NCBI RefSeq assembly: GCF_050003625.1
Contig: NC_134398.1
Coordinates: 100,230,567 to 100,294,566, forward strand
Length of the DNA stretch: 64,000 nt
Reading direction: 5' to 3'
Source of the DNA: Haematobia irritans
Taxonomy: Eukaryota; Arthropoda; Insecta; Diptera; Muscidae
In this document: positions 1-10,740 of the stretch, one piece after another
Layout of the letters: each line of letters opens with the position of its first letter
How positions within the stretch are numbered: position 1 is the stretch's first letter
Made by a program: the position numbers and the translations under genes
The notes under the pieces: generated by a model
Told to the model about the DNA's origin: nothing
The model's input: the letters and a program-made list of their open reading frames with translations, nothing else
The model's database searches: none

Positions 1-262
1 AGTCGAGTCTTAATTTTGAAAATAAAGTTGCCGTTAACTCGTTTTTAAAGGACTTTGATAGCATATGAAGAAAAAAAGCTGAGAAAGCGAAAAAGTAAAA
101 TTTGCTTCCTAGAAGCAAGTACACAAAACCTAAATTTAAAAGAGAATTGTGTCTTAAAAGTATCCTTACTTTTATTCTCCGCTTCTTTGGCTCGGAATCA
201 ATACCAAATTTTTTTAAAGTAAAGAGAAAATCTTTGGAACCGAGTATGCTTTTTTTCAGTGT
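1..262 (-). mobile_element. Truncated terminal part of inverted-repeat element family A
   Basis: This stretch is the reverse complement of 2717-2975, with a few differences. It ends at 262 in CTTTTTTTCAGTG, the complement of the family terminus CACTGAAAAAAAG. The other end lies outside the window. No coding capacity is evident; the small open frame at 102-353 lies in non-coding terminal sequence. Family A is my own label for a non-autonomous repeat also seen at 2717-3364, 3520-3790, 44990-45570 and 46432-46906. Confidence 0.6.
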
Positions 263-1690
263 GGTTGGTGGTTCTCGAAGAAAATCTTTGCTGAACATTC
301 ACCCTTACAATGTGTCATGTTACGATAATCCATCAAGAAACTACATCCATTAGTTGAGGGATGACACGGGTTTAATTCCATTTAGAGATAAAAATGGTGG
401 AAAATCATGCGAAGTGAATCGCGAGCAGTTGTTGCTAACTAGCGTATCCGCAATACCATAACGTGAAACGTGAAAACAGTTCTCGCAACTTTGAAACAAT
501 AAACGATGTTGTCATATCTTTAGTTTTAAAGACTTCAACAAATTTTGAAAAAGAGTCAATAATGATTAAAAAGTAAGCATTTTTGATTGGCCCAGCAAAA
601 TCAAACCGAATCATTTGGTATCCACGTCAATAATGAACTTTTTTCAGGGCTAGATTGATTTTTGATTTTTTATCGAGACCTGGCCACCAAATATATGACC
701 TTCGTTTTGACTATTCCCAAATGAGAACAATGGAGATAATTTAGAACATTGTTTCGAAGTTTCTCGGGAATTATTATCCGATAACCCTATAAAACACTGT
801 CATATTCAACAGTTAATTGAGTGTATTTTTCTCTATATGTTGTGAAGTTATCACTTTTTAAAATTTGTAAAGTTCCATCAGATATGCATTCTGCAGCTCC
901 GGATAAAGTTGGATCACGCCTTGTTTCACGAGAAATATCTTTAAAGATGATTTTAAATCATTTATTTTGTTAAATAAAATTGATGTAAGAATTCTCAATG
1001 TAATTACAATGAATCTCTGCTTGGGGCATTCTCGAAATGATATCAGCCTCATTTTGGATTCTTTTCATGATTTATGTAATTTATGAGTTTTCATCGTCTT
1101 TAAAATCCAAAATTACGGAGTACTTTATATTTCATACTTCTATGAATAAATAAAAACAAATAATATTGTGAAACATACAATTTTTCTCCCGACGGCGACA
1201 AGTCTTAATGCAGTTTATTATAAGTGACTGTATCTTGTGTGTGACGCTTTCCAGAAGTTAAGTTGCCCAATCGTTTATAGCAATTCTGTGATCAAAAATA
1301 TTGTGTTAATTTGTCTTATCAAAAATCATATTCATACATACTTCGTTTTAATCTAAAAAGCACTAACACACATATTTTCATTTAATAAAGATTCAATGCG
1401 TTTTCTCAAAAGCTTGCAACACTGTCGTTTCGAACATACATAAAATCAGCTGCTTTTAAAGGAACCACCATTTTTTGCAACAAGTGAAAGAGGAATCTTG
1501 GGCAATTTGTTGTATATTTTGAAATTTTGTTTTTAAAGGGATTTCATGCTATTTTATCACCCAATACTTATAAAGCGCATAGAAAACATGAAAAATTGAG
1601 AATATAAAATTTATTTCGGTTTTAAATCCTTCTTTTCTTTTTTTTCATCAGCCTTGACTCCGACTCGGACAATATAACTAAATCTCTTTT
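263..1690. other. AT-rich DNA with no recognised feature
   Basis: I see no convincing coding frame, RNA gene or repeat family in this interval on either strand. The short open frame at 858-1052 has no recognisable motif and looks like chance. Confidence 0.4.
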
Positions 1691-2150
1691 AATACGGACG
1701 AAAAATACTGTTTTTCATATGTTTGGGTGTAAAAATTATATGTTTGGAACTTTTTAACACAATATTTTAAGTGCAATCATATAATGTTCATAAACTAGCA
1801 TAACATGTTTGGGACATATATGTTAATATGTTAGGACATATTATTTTTGGGACATAAAATGTTTGTAAATATAATATACTTAGATACAAACATATAGTAA
1901 TTTGGAAATTACCTATAAACGTATATGTGTTTAGAAAGAGCTGCAAGTAAAATAATGGAAGTAACCAATTAGCGCCTTAAAAATATGTCTACACAAAGAA
2001 AATTTCATTAAAATTTTTTACTACCAGTGTATGCCCTAAGGTGAAACATAATATGTTTGAACAATACAAACAATATTTTGTTTGGACCAATCCTGAAATA
2101 TATTAATATATATGCTTGAACTAACCTAAGTATTCAAGAATCTAAATCGT
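1690..2150 (+). repeat. Degenerate fragment of element family B
   Basis: It contains the family's hallmark AT-rich phrases (TTTTTCATATGTTTG, then repeated short variants of CATATGTTTGGGACAT). It aligns by eye with 54100-54345, and more loosely with the left end of the complete copies at 46907-48756 and 60274-61132. It is degraded and has no clear ends. Confidence 0.45.
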
Positions 2151-2716
2151 CAGGTAGGCTTTATATGTGAGTTATATGTCATACAAGTAAGGACAGTCTA
2201 AAGTCGGGTGGCGCCGACTTTGTAGACCAAAATTTTTGATACCATCTCAAATCATTAAAATTTGTTGGGAGCTATATAATTAAATTTATATTATTACCAT
2301 TAGGGCTTTTACCCGGACTTTTTCCATTCCCAGGAAAGCGGGAATTTTTTCGATCCCGGTCAAAGGAAAATCTGCTTTGATGTGGCGCACATATAGATAT
2401 TTGCCATAAATTATTTTAAAATACGAAATATTTTGTAATACAAAACACTTTTACAACGGTTAAGTCTCTTCCGGTGTAGTTTTCGAAAGAACACTATTAA
2501 TATTTTTGTAACATTAAAAAATCCACTTTGGCTAGATTTCAACTGTCATTTGCGTTATAAATAAGTATTTCAAATCCACCTTTAATAGATTTCGAGCATA
2601 ATAAAAATTTTTAAATTAAAGTAAAATAAAGTATATTAATATAGACTGTTACTTCCACATTTCATGAAAACATCCTTGCAATAATTAAATTATTAAATTA
2701 TGCAATTGCAAACGTG
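2151..2716. other. AT-rich spacer with small repeat scraps
   Basis: There is no gene here. A GTCGGGTGGCGCCGACTTT phrase near 2205 and a GC-rich scrap near 2310-2370 look like remnants of dispersed repeats. A related CCGGGATCGCG scrap occurs near 3810. Confidence 0.3.
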
Positions 2717-3364
2717 CACTGAAAAAAAGCATGCCCGGTTCCAAAGATTTTGTCTTTACTTTAAAAATTTTGGTATTGATCCCCAGCCAAAGAAGCGGGG
2801 AATACAAGTAAGGATACTTTAAGGACACAATTCTCTTTTAATTTTTGGTTTTGTGTTCTTGCTTCTAGAAAGCAAATTTTAATTTTTCGCTTTTTCAACT
2901 TTTTTTCTTCATATGCTATCAAAGTCCTTTAAAAACGAGTTGACGGCAACTTTATTTGCCAAATTAAGACTCGACTTCCAGTAGAAATTATGTTGTTTCA
3001 AGTAAAAACGTCTTTAAAGTGTTGAAAAACATATCCTATATTTGAACGATTTTTTGCTTTGTAGTCAAGATGCAAAAAGACAACAAAGTTAAAGACAATT
3101 TCGTTAAATTTAAAGAATTTTTCTGTATTATTAAAGTCAAGTTGACCTTAGCCCAACAATTTTTTCTTTCATGTTATGATACCCATTTTTAAGTGGAATC
3201 ACTTAATAACTTAAGGACAATACGACTTCATTGAAAAGTTTATCGACTTTTGGACAAGGAAAAAAACGTTATATTAGAGAAATGCGTCTTCTATGCTAAG
3301 CAAAATTTGCATTCGTATTTTAAAGACATGATATCTTTGACCTTATGACAATATTTTTTTCAGT
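2717..3364 (+). mobile_element. Complete-looking inverted-repeat element, family A
   Basis: The 648-bp element starts CACTGAAAAAAAGCATGCC and ends ATATTTTTTTCAGT, so the termini are short inverted repeats (CACTGAAAAAAA versus ACTGAAAAAAATAT). It has no coding capacity. The first ~260 bp recur inverted at 1-262, and the last ~300 bp recur at about 46627-46890. The target duplication is not clear. It is best described as a MITE-like non-autonomous DNA element. Confidence 0.55.
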
Positions 3365-3519
3365 CCCATTGTTTATAAAGGTTTACTCAGTCTAAAAGTC
3401 TATCGGAATGTCGGTTTACAGAAATATGACAATCATAAATTAGGAAGAGCAAACTTATTTTTAACAATTGGGAGCCTGTTAGAATCTGGGCTAGAACCCA
3501 CGACTATATATGTCGCAAC

Positions 3520-3790
3520 TTGATTCCCAGCCAAAGAACGGAGAATTGAAGTAAGGACAACTTTAAGACACAATTCTCTTTTAAGTTTAAGTCTTGCGAC
3601 TTGATTCTAGGAAACAATGCTTAATTTGTTAGTTTTTTCAGCTCATGTGGTATCAGAGTCCTTTAAAATCATGTTAATGACAACTTAAAGTTCCAAATTC
3701 GGACTCGGCTACAAGTACAAATTATGCTATGTTTCACGTAAAAAAGTCTTTAAAATAAAGTGTTTGATAAAATCCATTTTAAATGCTTTT
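3520..3790 (+). repeat. Diverged fragment of element family A
   Basis: It follows 2765-3060 of the complete copy by eye (CCCAGCCAAAGAA, then AGGACACAATTCTCTTTTAA-like, then CAAAGTCCTTTAAAA-like stretches) but has more substitutions. Both ends are truncated. Confidence 0.5.
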
Positions 3791-3989
3791 TTGCTTTCAT
3801 TATAACAAATTTCCGGGATCGCGTCGCCGGGAAAAAACCCTAATTCCCACACACAGAAAACAAATTTGTTGTGACAACCAATTGTTTTGCCAACCGATTT
3901 ATTTGGTTCCATCTACTAACAAAATCTAACCTACAGTTGCCAAAACCAATGTGAATGAAACATAGACAATCACAACCAATACAATTTGT
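3791..3989. other. Repeat scraps, no gene
   Basis: A GC-rich scrap (CCGGGATCGCGTCGCCGGG) is followed by AT-rich sequence with repeated AACCAATTTGTT-like words. Nothing is codable. Confidence 0.3.
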
Positions 3990-4273
3990 TATTTGTTAGT
4001 TCTGGGTCGTAGTGAAATTCTGAGTCGATCTAAGCATGACCGTCCGTCCGTCTGTTGAAATCATACTAACATCCGAACGAAACAAGGTATCGACTTGAAA
4101 CTTGACATAAGTAGATGTTATTGATGTAGGTCGGATGGTATTGCAAATGGGCGATATCGGACCATTTTTACGTATTGTCCCCATATAAACCGATCCCCAG
4201 GTTTAAACTCCGGAGCGCATTGGAGAATCAAAATTCATTCGATCTGGTTGAAATATGATACGTGGTGTTAGTA

Positions 4274-5207
4274 AAGGGTGATTTGTTAAGAGCTTGATAA
4301 CTTTTTTTTTAAAGAAAACGCATAAAATTTGCAAAATCTCATCGGTTCTTTATTTGAAACGTTAGATTGGTCCATGACATTTACTTTTTGAAGATAATTT
4401 CATTTAAATGTTGACCGCGGCTGCGTCTTAGGTGGTCCATTCGGAAAGTCCAATTTTGGGCAACTTTTTTGAGCATTTCGGCCGGAATAGCCCGAATTTC
4501 TTCGGAAATGTTGTCTTCCAAAGCTGGAATAGTTGCTGGCTTATTTCTGTAGACTTTAGACTTGACGTAGCCCCACAAAAAATAGTCTAAAGGCGTCAAA
4601 TCGCATGATCTTGGTGGCCAACTTACCGGTCCATTTCTTGAGATGAATTGTTCTCCGAAGTTTTCCCTCAAAATGGCCATAGAATCGCGAGCTGTGTGGC
4701 ATGTAGCGCCATCTTGTTGAAACCACATGTCAAACAAGTTCAGTTCTTCCATTTTTGGCAACAAAAAGTTTGTTAGCATCGAACGATAGCGATCGCCATT
4801 CACCGTAACGTTGCGTCCAACAGCATCTTTGAAAAAATACGGTCCAATGATTCCACCAGCGTACAAACCACACCAAACAGTGCATTTTTCGGGATGCATG
4901 GGCAGTTCTTGAACGGCTTCTGGTTGCTCTTCACTCCAAATGCGGCAATTTTGCTTATTTACGTAGCCATTCAACCAGAAATGAGCCTCATTGCTGAACA
5001 AAATTTGTCGATAAAAAAGCGGATTTTCTGCCAACTTTTCTAGGGCCCATTCACTGAAAATTCGACGTTGTGGCTCGTTAGTAAGTCTATTCATGATGAA
5101 ATGTCAAAGCATACTGAGCATCTTTCTCTTTGACACCATGTCTGAAATCCCACGTGATCTGTCAAATACTAATGCATGAAAATCCTAACCTCAAAAGAAT
5201 CACCCTT
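4274..5207 (-). mobile_element. DD41D mariner deletion derivative, copy 1
   Basis: This 934-bp element has termini AAGGGTGATTTGTTAAG and, inverted, AAGGGTGATTCTTTTGAGG. It is flanked by TA on both sides (4272-4273 and 5208-5209), the hallmark of Tc1/mariner insertion. It is nearly identical to the copy at 22157-23091. It carries only the catalytic half of a transposase, on the - strand. Confidence 0.85.
4381..5094 (-). pseudogene. Mariner (DD41D) transposase, N-terminally deleted, first Asp lost
   Basis: The 237-residue frame holds the catalytic half of a mariner-type transposase. The second acidic motif is WFQQDGATCH; the third is WPPRSCDLTPLDYFLWG, and the PLDY aspartate lies 42 residues after the QQD aspartate, giving DD41D spacing. 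The first motif reads SNEAHFW, whereas the sister copy reads SDEAHFW, so the first catalytic Asp is replaced by Asn here. After seven residues the frame jumps to PQRRIFSEW, so the usual ~100-residue helix-turn-helix DNA-binding region is absent. It cannot encode an active enzyme. DD41D spacing is known from the rosa-like mariner group of flies; that assignment is inference from spacing. Confidence 0.8.
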
Positions 5208-5374
5208 TATATGGTATCTAACAATCATGCAGAAATTGGTCCATATCGGCCCATAAATATATATAGGCCCCATATAAAACCATCCCCAGATTTGACCTCC
5301 GGAGCCTCTTGGAGGAGCAAAATACATCCGATCCATTACATAGAGATTGTATAGCTGCTCATTAGGTTATATAT

Positions 5375-5770
5375 AAGATATGCTGTTCTCTACTTGGGTT
5401 CAAACTGAAAAAGACAGTTAAAACAAACATGCAATTAAATGCCAACGCTACTTCGCAACTTGAAGGTGAATCTTCCAACGAACCCATACCGCTCTTGGTT
5501 TTAAAAAAACTAGGAGTAAAAAAAATACAATTTTAAAATATTAATACGATTGCAAAAATATTCTTATATGACGTATGGTCCAATTTGACGAAATAAAATT
5601 GATCACTAAAGGAAATGAATAAAAAAAATATATTTTGGTCCGTAACTGATATCAATCATTTTTTAATTGGATTTTATTCGGATTTGATTAAATAATTAAT
5701 TCAATCAATTAACGGATCCCTGTACAAATTCAATTAAGTGTTTAATTTAGGTGGTAATTTTTTGTGTGTA
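5375..5770 (+). mobile_element. Internally deleted copy of element family C
   Basis: It matches 32830-33170 (TACTTGGGTTCAAACTG, then CCATACCGCTCTTGGTTTT), then jumps to sequence matching 33700-33834, ending TAATTTTTTGTGTG before TA. It is therefore a solo deletion derivative of the ~2.1-kb family C element described at 31767-33834. No coding sequence is present. Confidence 0.6.
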
Positions 5771-6695
5771 TAAATTACCAGCATTACATACAAATATGCT
5801 GTGCAGTTTGGATAGCAGAATCCACAAAGTGAATGCTTGTGTGCATAACCAATTGATATCTCTCTTATGCACTTCGAGAAATGCTACTTAATCATAATAT
5901 TATGTTATGTTGATTATTTTTGGCAGAAATGCTTTGAAGCAGTATTTACGTTATTGATACAGCATATTAATGAAATTAGGTTTTTGATTAAAGAAATAAT
6001 CGTTAAACAACATACGACAACTCATCCAACTCGACTCGTTGAAAGTTGACACTTTTGTACTTTTTTTAATAATATTTGAGTATAAAAAACACCGTGGTAC
6101 CGCAGCGATACATTTGGTACCTTTTCCAACCTTCTTTAAGTTCATAAATTAAAATATGAACGCAAGTTCAAATCACTGAAAGTTATATTTCTGAACACCT
6201 AAAACCTCTCTGCTAGATATTAGCATCATCAGCTGAGCCTTCCTTGTCTTGAATGTCCACTATCGTTTACAAGATATCAATAAGATTTTGGTTGCAACCT
6301 TCATGAAATTTCGTATTGATAAGTTTTTGGTACAACGAAAAGATCAAATCATTTAACATTTGAACTTTATACCCATCTTTAATTCATAAAATGTTTGAGA
6401 CATACTTAGCAAAACGAAAGTTACAATGAGCTGCGGACAATTCATTCACCAATATGTTAAATGTTTGGCTTAGAAAGGTATTTTTTCAGTCAATATGTAC
6501 TTTTTAAAGGAACTTATAGTTTTATAGTCTTTTGTGATACTACTAGTTTGCTAATTGCTTAGCTACGATTTAAAATAATCTTAAAAAACTGACAAAAACT
6601 GACTACAACATAATAAACTAAAGAAAACTAAAAAAAATTACACATAATAAGATTTTAGTCTTGTGCGATTGCCTGATTGTTCTTTTAACAGTTTT
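5771..6695. other. AT-rich DNA with no recognised feature
   Basis: No gene or known repeat is recognised here. The two overlapping short frames near 5867-6145 show no motif and are judged to be chance. Confidence 0.35.
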
Positions 6696-6769
6696 TTTTT
6701 GTGCGAAAAATGTTTCATATAAGCAAATCGTGTATAATTTGCTTATATGAAACATTTTTCGCACAAAAA
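6696..6769. repeat. Perfect 33-bp inverted repeat with 8-base loop
   Basis: The left arm (6696-6728) and right arm (6737-6769) are exact reverse complements and are separated by CGTGTATA. The arms read TTTTTGTGCGAAAAATG... and ...CATTTTTCGCACAAAAA. A transcript would form an uninterrupted hairpin. It lies about 800 bp upstream of the host coding exon. It could be a tiny snapback transposon scar or a hairpin RNA precursor; the sequence alone does not decide. Confidence 0.85.
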
Positions 6770-7574
6770 TAAACACAGCAAAATGATGGTTTTTTTCTAT
6801 ATTTTCCTATGTGCGTTTTTTTCTTATCTGAGATATTGATATATCCGTTACCTACTGTACTTACCACTTACTGTACTTACTTCGAAAATCCATTAATTTT
6901 GCCGGAGATTAAGTTGTTTACACACTCGATTTGCGCTTTTACTGAGCGATGGAACGTTTTAAGAGTAAGAGCGAAACGCCGCGAATTCTCTTTGCCCATC
7001 ACTGCCCACATTCAGTGCAACAATGAGACCGGACCGGATCAGGGAGCAGCCATGTTTCGCAGACTCTAATAACAATGTGTGTAGTTTTTAGTAAATGTAA
7101 CGTTGGAAAAATCCTAAGGCCGTTTTCATTTCGCGAAACATATATTGCCTTGTTGTATTTTTCCCCCGTGATAGTGTCATTCCAAAGTTATTGTTAATTC
7201 ATAATATTGTGAGGGATACAGACCCAAACGCTATGACAGTGACCTTCATATTTTGCAATAAATTTCGAGAATGTTGCACCTTTTGTACCAATCGAAATCG
7301 CCATAAGATGGTTTTTAGTTATTTAGTAATTATCCTGGTAGAGATGTTTATGTTTGTGTTGTATTGAACATTAACGTATAATCAGGTTATTAATATTATC
7401 GAGTTTATACTATTAATTCAATTTATATAAAATGGATTTATTATAGATCAACACTTCCTCAGAAAAGCAATTCAAGCAAATTGCGAAATATTATATTATG
7501 TGTTTTTCTCAGTCTAGTACAATAAAATATTGAAAACTAACATATAACGAACACAAGACAGTGAAAGAAGGACC
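6770..7574 (+). promoter_or_regulatory. Presumed upstream and 5' UTR region of the host gene
   Basis: This is the interval immediately upstream of the host coding exon. Part of it (about 6950-7060) is less AT-rich than its surroundings and contains a TTCAGTGCAA initiator-like word near 7011. I could not fix a transcription start or a TATA box. Stops occur in the host reading frame upstream of 7575, in agreement with untranslated leader. Confidence 0.3.
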
Positions 7575-8312
7575 ATGCAATATCCAACTGGATCATGGTA
7601 CTTACCGTGGGGTGTACCAGTACAAAAGATGATTACTTTGCCTTACGCACAGCCAGCATCTGCATCTGTAGATACATATATCTCATCTAGTAGTGCAGCT
7701 TGTCATGTTCTATCGAACCCACATCAAGGACATGGCAATGCTAATATTACCAATCCCATTCAGATGCAAACCACTACGGGAGTTGCAGGTTATCAGCAAG
7801 GATCATATAACACACACCTTGTGGGGAAATATGCATGTGGCAATACGGTTGAAAGCTTAAGTTTAAATACTCGAACGCCAAGTTTCCAACATATGACTGC
7901 ACCATTTTCGTCAACAATGCTAAATAATCATGCCAGAACGATGCTTCCAAACACCCAAATACGCAATGAACATTCGCAACATCCGAATATGTTGATGCCT
8001 TCAACATTATATACATCTTTAACACTGCCGACATACGCCTTATCTTCATCCACGCCCGCAGCTGGAATTACCAGCTCTGTGCCAGGAATGCCAGGCAACC
8101 AAAATAGTCTTGCAAACAGCAATCAATTAATTTCTCAACAACAGCCTGGTCACAACACAATCTCTACCTCGCCATTAGCATGTATTTCACCCACTACATC
8201 GTCAAATCAAGCAATGAAAACATCGCTTAACCTGGACGTTAATGTCGTCGCAATGCGTCGTCATGTAAATGAACTGAACGTGGCAAATAAGCTCCCAATG
8301 ACCTTGACAAAG
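7575..8312 (+). CDS. First coding exon of an unidentified host gene (Ser/Thr/Asn/Gln-rich protein)
   Basis: ATG at 7575 opens 246 codons that end exactly at AAAG|GTAAGTG, a near-perfect insect splice donor at 8312/8313. Without splicing the frame would stop 12 codons later. The protein starts MQYPTGSWYLPWG and is rich in Ser, Thr, Asn, Gln and Pro with no signal peptide, membrane segment or recognisable domain. This composition is common in nuclear regulators and RNA-binding proteins. The last residues (NVVAMRRHVNELNVANK) are more ordered and could begin a folded region. Codon use is clearly more coding-like than the surrounding AT-rich DNA. The exon ends in phase 0 and can join in frame to the candidate exon at 46128. 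I do not recognise the gene. Confidence 0.75.
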
Positions 8313-8820
8313 GTAAGTGATTCAAGCTGCAACATCGAAGGTGTTAGCTAGTCTGCATATCGCAAACATTGTATTTTTTGTTTCTTTGAAAAGTTCATGC
8401 TTTTCATTTCACAAAAAATTTCTTTGTGGCAATTTTTATTTTTTATATATAACTAAGCATCTTTTTATATATAATAATTTGATTTACAAAGGTATATTTC
8501 TTATGTGTTTTCTCCATTAGATGTTGGCATTCGTAGTGGTACACGCAAAAAAACGTTTTTCTTTTGTTAGATTTTTTTGAATTTCTTCGTAAATTTTGAA
8601 CTTTTATCACCAATTATTTTTCAGTTAGCCTGATGATGAGATTAAACTTCAGTATTTCTGATAATAATAATCTAATATATCTGGAATTATGGAAGACGGT
8701 CACTCTCGACCTATTGTCATAACACATAATTATCTTGTTTACTGAGATACTTTTGTATTATCAATGTAGTTAAGGTAAACATTTTATGAAATATCTTGTA
8801 AATAAATAAATTGAATAGAA
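8313..8820. other. Start of intron, no recognised repeat
   Basis: This is AT-rich sequence with no coding potential beyond a chance frame at 8317-8520. No mobile element was recognised. Confidence 0.35.
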
Positions 8821-8905
8821 GGCTTCCGCACTATGACAAGCACATGTAAAATTTGCACTACTTCCGGATCCAAAAAGAAAATTTCCATTGCTTTTTTGTC
8901 CACGC
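8821..8905 (+). repeat. Fragment of element family D
   Basis: It matches one end of the 577-bp element at 37735-38311 (CTTCCG, CTATGACAAGC, CACTTCCGGATCCAAAAAG-like), including the TTTTTTGTCCACGCT stretch near the terminus. Only about 85 bp remain. Confidence 0.6.
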
Positions 8906-8938
8906 TCTAGTATCAACTTATGATTTAATTAAATAGTT

Positions 8939-9260
8939 GTTTACAAACGCCTATTGATTCAAGATGATTGGTCAATGGGTCTTATTTATTCTTCACGAGT
9001 ATGTGTATTCTTAGCGCACCGCCCGAGCCCTTTTAAGTAGAAAACGTTGTGTTTTCAACTTCAATAACTTATTGTGGGTCCAAGTGATCTACTTCTCTTC
9101 AGATTCTTAACATAACTAACATTGGAATTCATTTAAGTTTTAAAAAAGGTGAATAACAGCAAAAGAAAATGGTATTCATGTACATAAAAGGGTAGTAGAA
9201 ACGTAACAACAAAATGGAATATAATGATAAAAAAGTAAATTCAGTATGAGAATGTATACA
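8939..9260 (-). repeat. LTR-like repeat at the 3' side of a BEL/Pao element
   Basis: The block from about TACAAACGCCTATTGAT to TTCAGTATGA recurs at 29442-29760 with roughly 90% identity by eye, including GCGCACCGCCCGAGC and ACGTTGTGTTTTCAACTTCA. It lies downstream of the BEL pol remnants in their - strand sense, which suits a 3' LTR. Its outer edge is approximate, and no matching 5' LTR was recognised with confidence. Confidence 0.45.
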
Positions 9261-9751
9261 TATATGAATGGGTAAAAGAAAATAATAAAAGATAAATGGA
9301 AAAATATTGGTGGGAAACCATGAATCGCCCATACGGCTCTCCGTCTTGGTTATATTTGGCCTTGGACCTAGGAAACTTGTGGGCAACATTCCATAGCATG
9401 GCTGAATGGTCAATCTTTGGCACCACCAAGGACGTCAATAATTCGTTGCAATCCTCGTAATCGACGCTTGCTTGGAAAAGTGGTGATATAGCGACCGGCG
9501 GTTGGGGATATTTGGAGCAGTACTCATTTTTCGCTGTAGGATAGAAGTCCTCTTTGTTGGCTATGGTGGCGCGAGGCTTTTGTTCGCCCTTTGTGTCAAT
9601 GTCGAAGCTCGACGGTGTGAGTATGAGCCAAACAGTTTAGACACATTTCCTTGTTGGTCACAGTTAGCCGTCGCATTGTAGGTGTCAGTTCAAGAAACTT
9701 TTGGCAATATTTTAATTGGTGGTTTTGCTTGCAAAGGTTGCACGTAGGCAT
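9241..9751 (-). pseudogene. Zinc-knuckle ORF remnant plus unrecognised open frame
   Basis: From 9751 to 9596 a 51-codon frame starts MPTCNLCKQNHQLKYCQKFL and continues to EMCLNCLAHTH. This Cys/His pattern resembles the short zinc-binding ORFs that accompany BEL-like elements in flies. It then stops. A different frame from about 9600 leftwards is open for roughly 120 codons and looks genuinely coding (for example DYEDCNELLTSLVVPKIDH, then HKFPRSKAKY), but I do not recognise it. The simplest reading is one protein broken by a frameshift near 9600. It may belong to the BEL element or be captured sequence. Confidence 0.4.
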
Positions 9752-9827
9752 CTTGTATCTAAAAAGAGAAAGAAGGAAGGAAATGCGTACAAATGATTAA
9801 GTGAAATTTTTATGAGTGATTGAGAAA

Positions 9828-10367
9828 CTATTGTGGCTCCGGCACTTGTTCCGAGTCGCTCGGACTTTGATTTGACAAAATACAGAGTTTAACGGTGGGA
9901 TGTGTTATAAAGCCGGCTTTTGTTAGTATGTCGGCCACTCGCACCTTGTTGTCTGTCCCGTAGAAATATTTAACTACGCGTCCTAGCCGCCATTCGGTAG
10001 GAGACAATAAATCGTCTTTGATATTACCGAAGTCATTTTGTTTCACGTTTGGCTTTGTCTTCCATTTCATTCGTCGTTGTAGTTCCGAAATATATTCGTT
10101 CTTCCATCGGAGGGAAAATGTTCGCTGCAGAACTTTGAGTCTCCAACGGTTCAATAACGAGATTTTGGTTTCTAGGGAGAGACTACTACTTTCAAGTGGC
10201 GCTATTATGAGGGCTCCTCGCAGGAAATGGCCTGGGGTCAGTGAGTTCAGGACGTTTGGATTTTCGATAATCGCAGTGAGAGGCCGTGAATTTAGTATGG
10301 ATTCTATTGTAGCAAGTAGAGTGGTAAATTCCTCTTGTTCGCAGCAATTTCCGTTAGGTGTGTACAA
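9828..10367 (-). pseudogene. BEL/Pao polyprotein C-terminus (integrase tail and DUF5641-like)
   Basis: The 179-residue frame carries the hallmarks of the BEL/Pao integrase end: ESILNSRPLTAI, then LTPGHFLRGALI, then RWKNEYISELQRRMKW, and PTEWRLGRVVKYFYG with VRVADILTKAGF and KLCIL at the end. This end is typical of BEL/Pao and normally closes the polyprotein, so the stop near 9828 is probably the natural one. Upstream, the integrase catalytic core is missing: the reverse transcriptase fragment follows within about 150 bp. The copy is therefore internally deleted and dead. Confidence 0.85.
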
Positions 10368-10508
10368 TTAATTGTCATTGACAACAATTGCAGCGAGCTC
10401 CATTTAAAATCCCAAAACAAAAAACGTTCTTTTCTGGTTGGATTCCAAATGAATACTAATTTCCTTATTTAATAAAAACATACTTCTAGAATAATGAAAA
10501 TCTTAAAT

Positions 10509-10740
10509 CTAGTCTAGAGGCAACACATTGTTGCCACATGCTAACTCTACAATCTTTTCGCGAGGAATGGCGTTAACGCCAATGGGACCATGTGCATCAG
10601 CGCGATATAAGATTTGTTGGTACCGCTGGTCATCTTTATGTACCCATATTCGGCGGTACATTTTTTGTATGTCCCCATTAAATACATACTTGTAGTATTG
10701 CCCATCCAAAATAATCTTCATTAAATCTCTTTGTAAAGTG
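10509..10740 (-). pseudogene. BEL/Pao reverse transcriptase fragment
   Basis: The frame includes YVFNGDIQKMYRRIWVHKDD and RYQQILYRADAHGPI, the N-terminal reverse transcriptase motif of BEL/Pao elements (D-I-x-K-M-Y-R-x-I). The YxDD region and RNase H are absent, lost in the deletion that joins it to the C-terminal block at 9828-10367. Confidence 0.75.

Larger units (their letters stand above)
3990..5365 (+). repeat. Family G dispersed repeat, split by a mariner insertion
   Basis: The parts at 3990-4273 and 5208-5365 match 61630-62050, the head and first unit of the 152-bp tandem repeat. Shared phrases include GAAATTCTGAGTCGATCTAA, GTCCGTCCGTCTGTTGAAAT and CCCCATATAAACCGATCCCC. The DD41D element at 4274-5207 interrupts it cleanly at a TA dinucleotide. 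Confidence 0.7.

Noticed and set aside
102..353. 83-codon open frame near the window start
   Set aside because: Lies in the terminal part of non-coding element A and is not preserved in the copy at 2717-2975.
4381..5094. An active autonomous mariner
   Set aside because: The DNA-binding half is deleted in both copies, and one also lacks the first catalytic Asp.
7928..8122. Minus-strand frames opposite the host exon
   Set aside because: Short shadows of the host coding exon with no motif.
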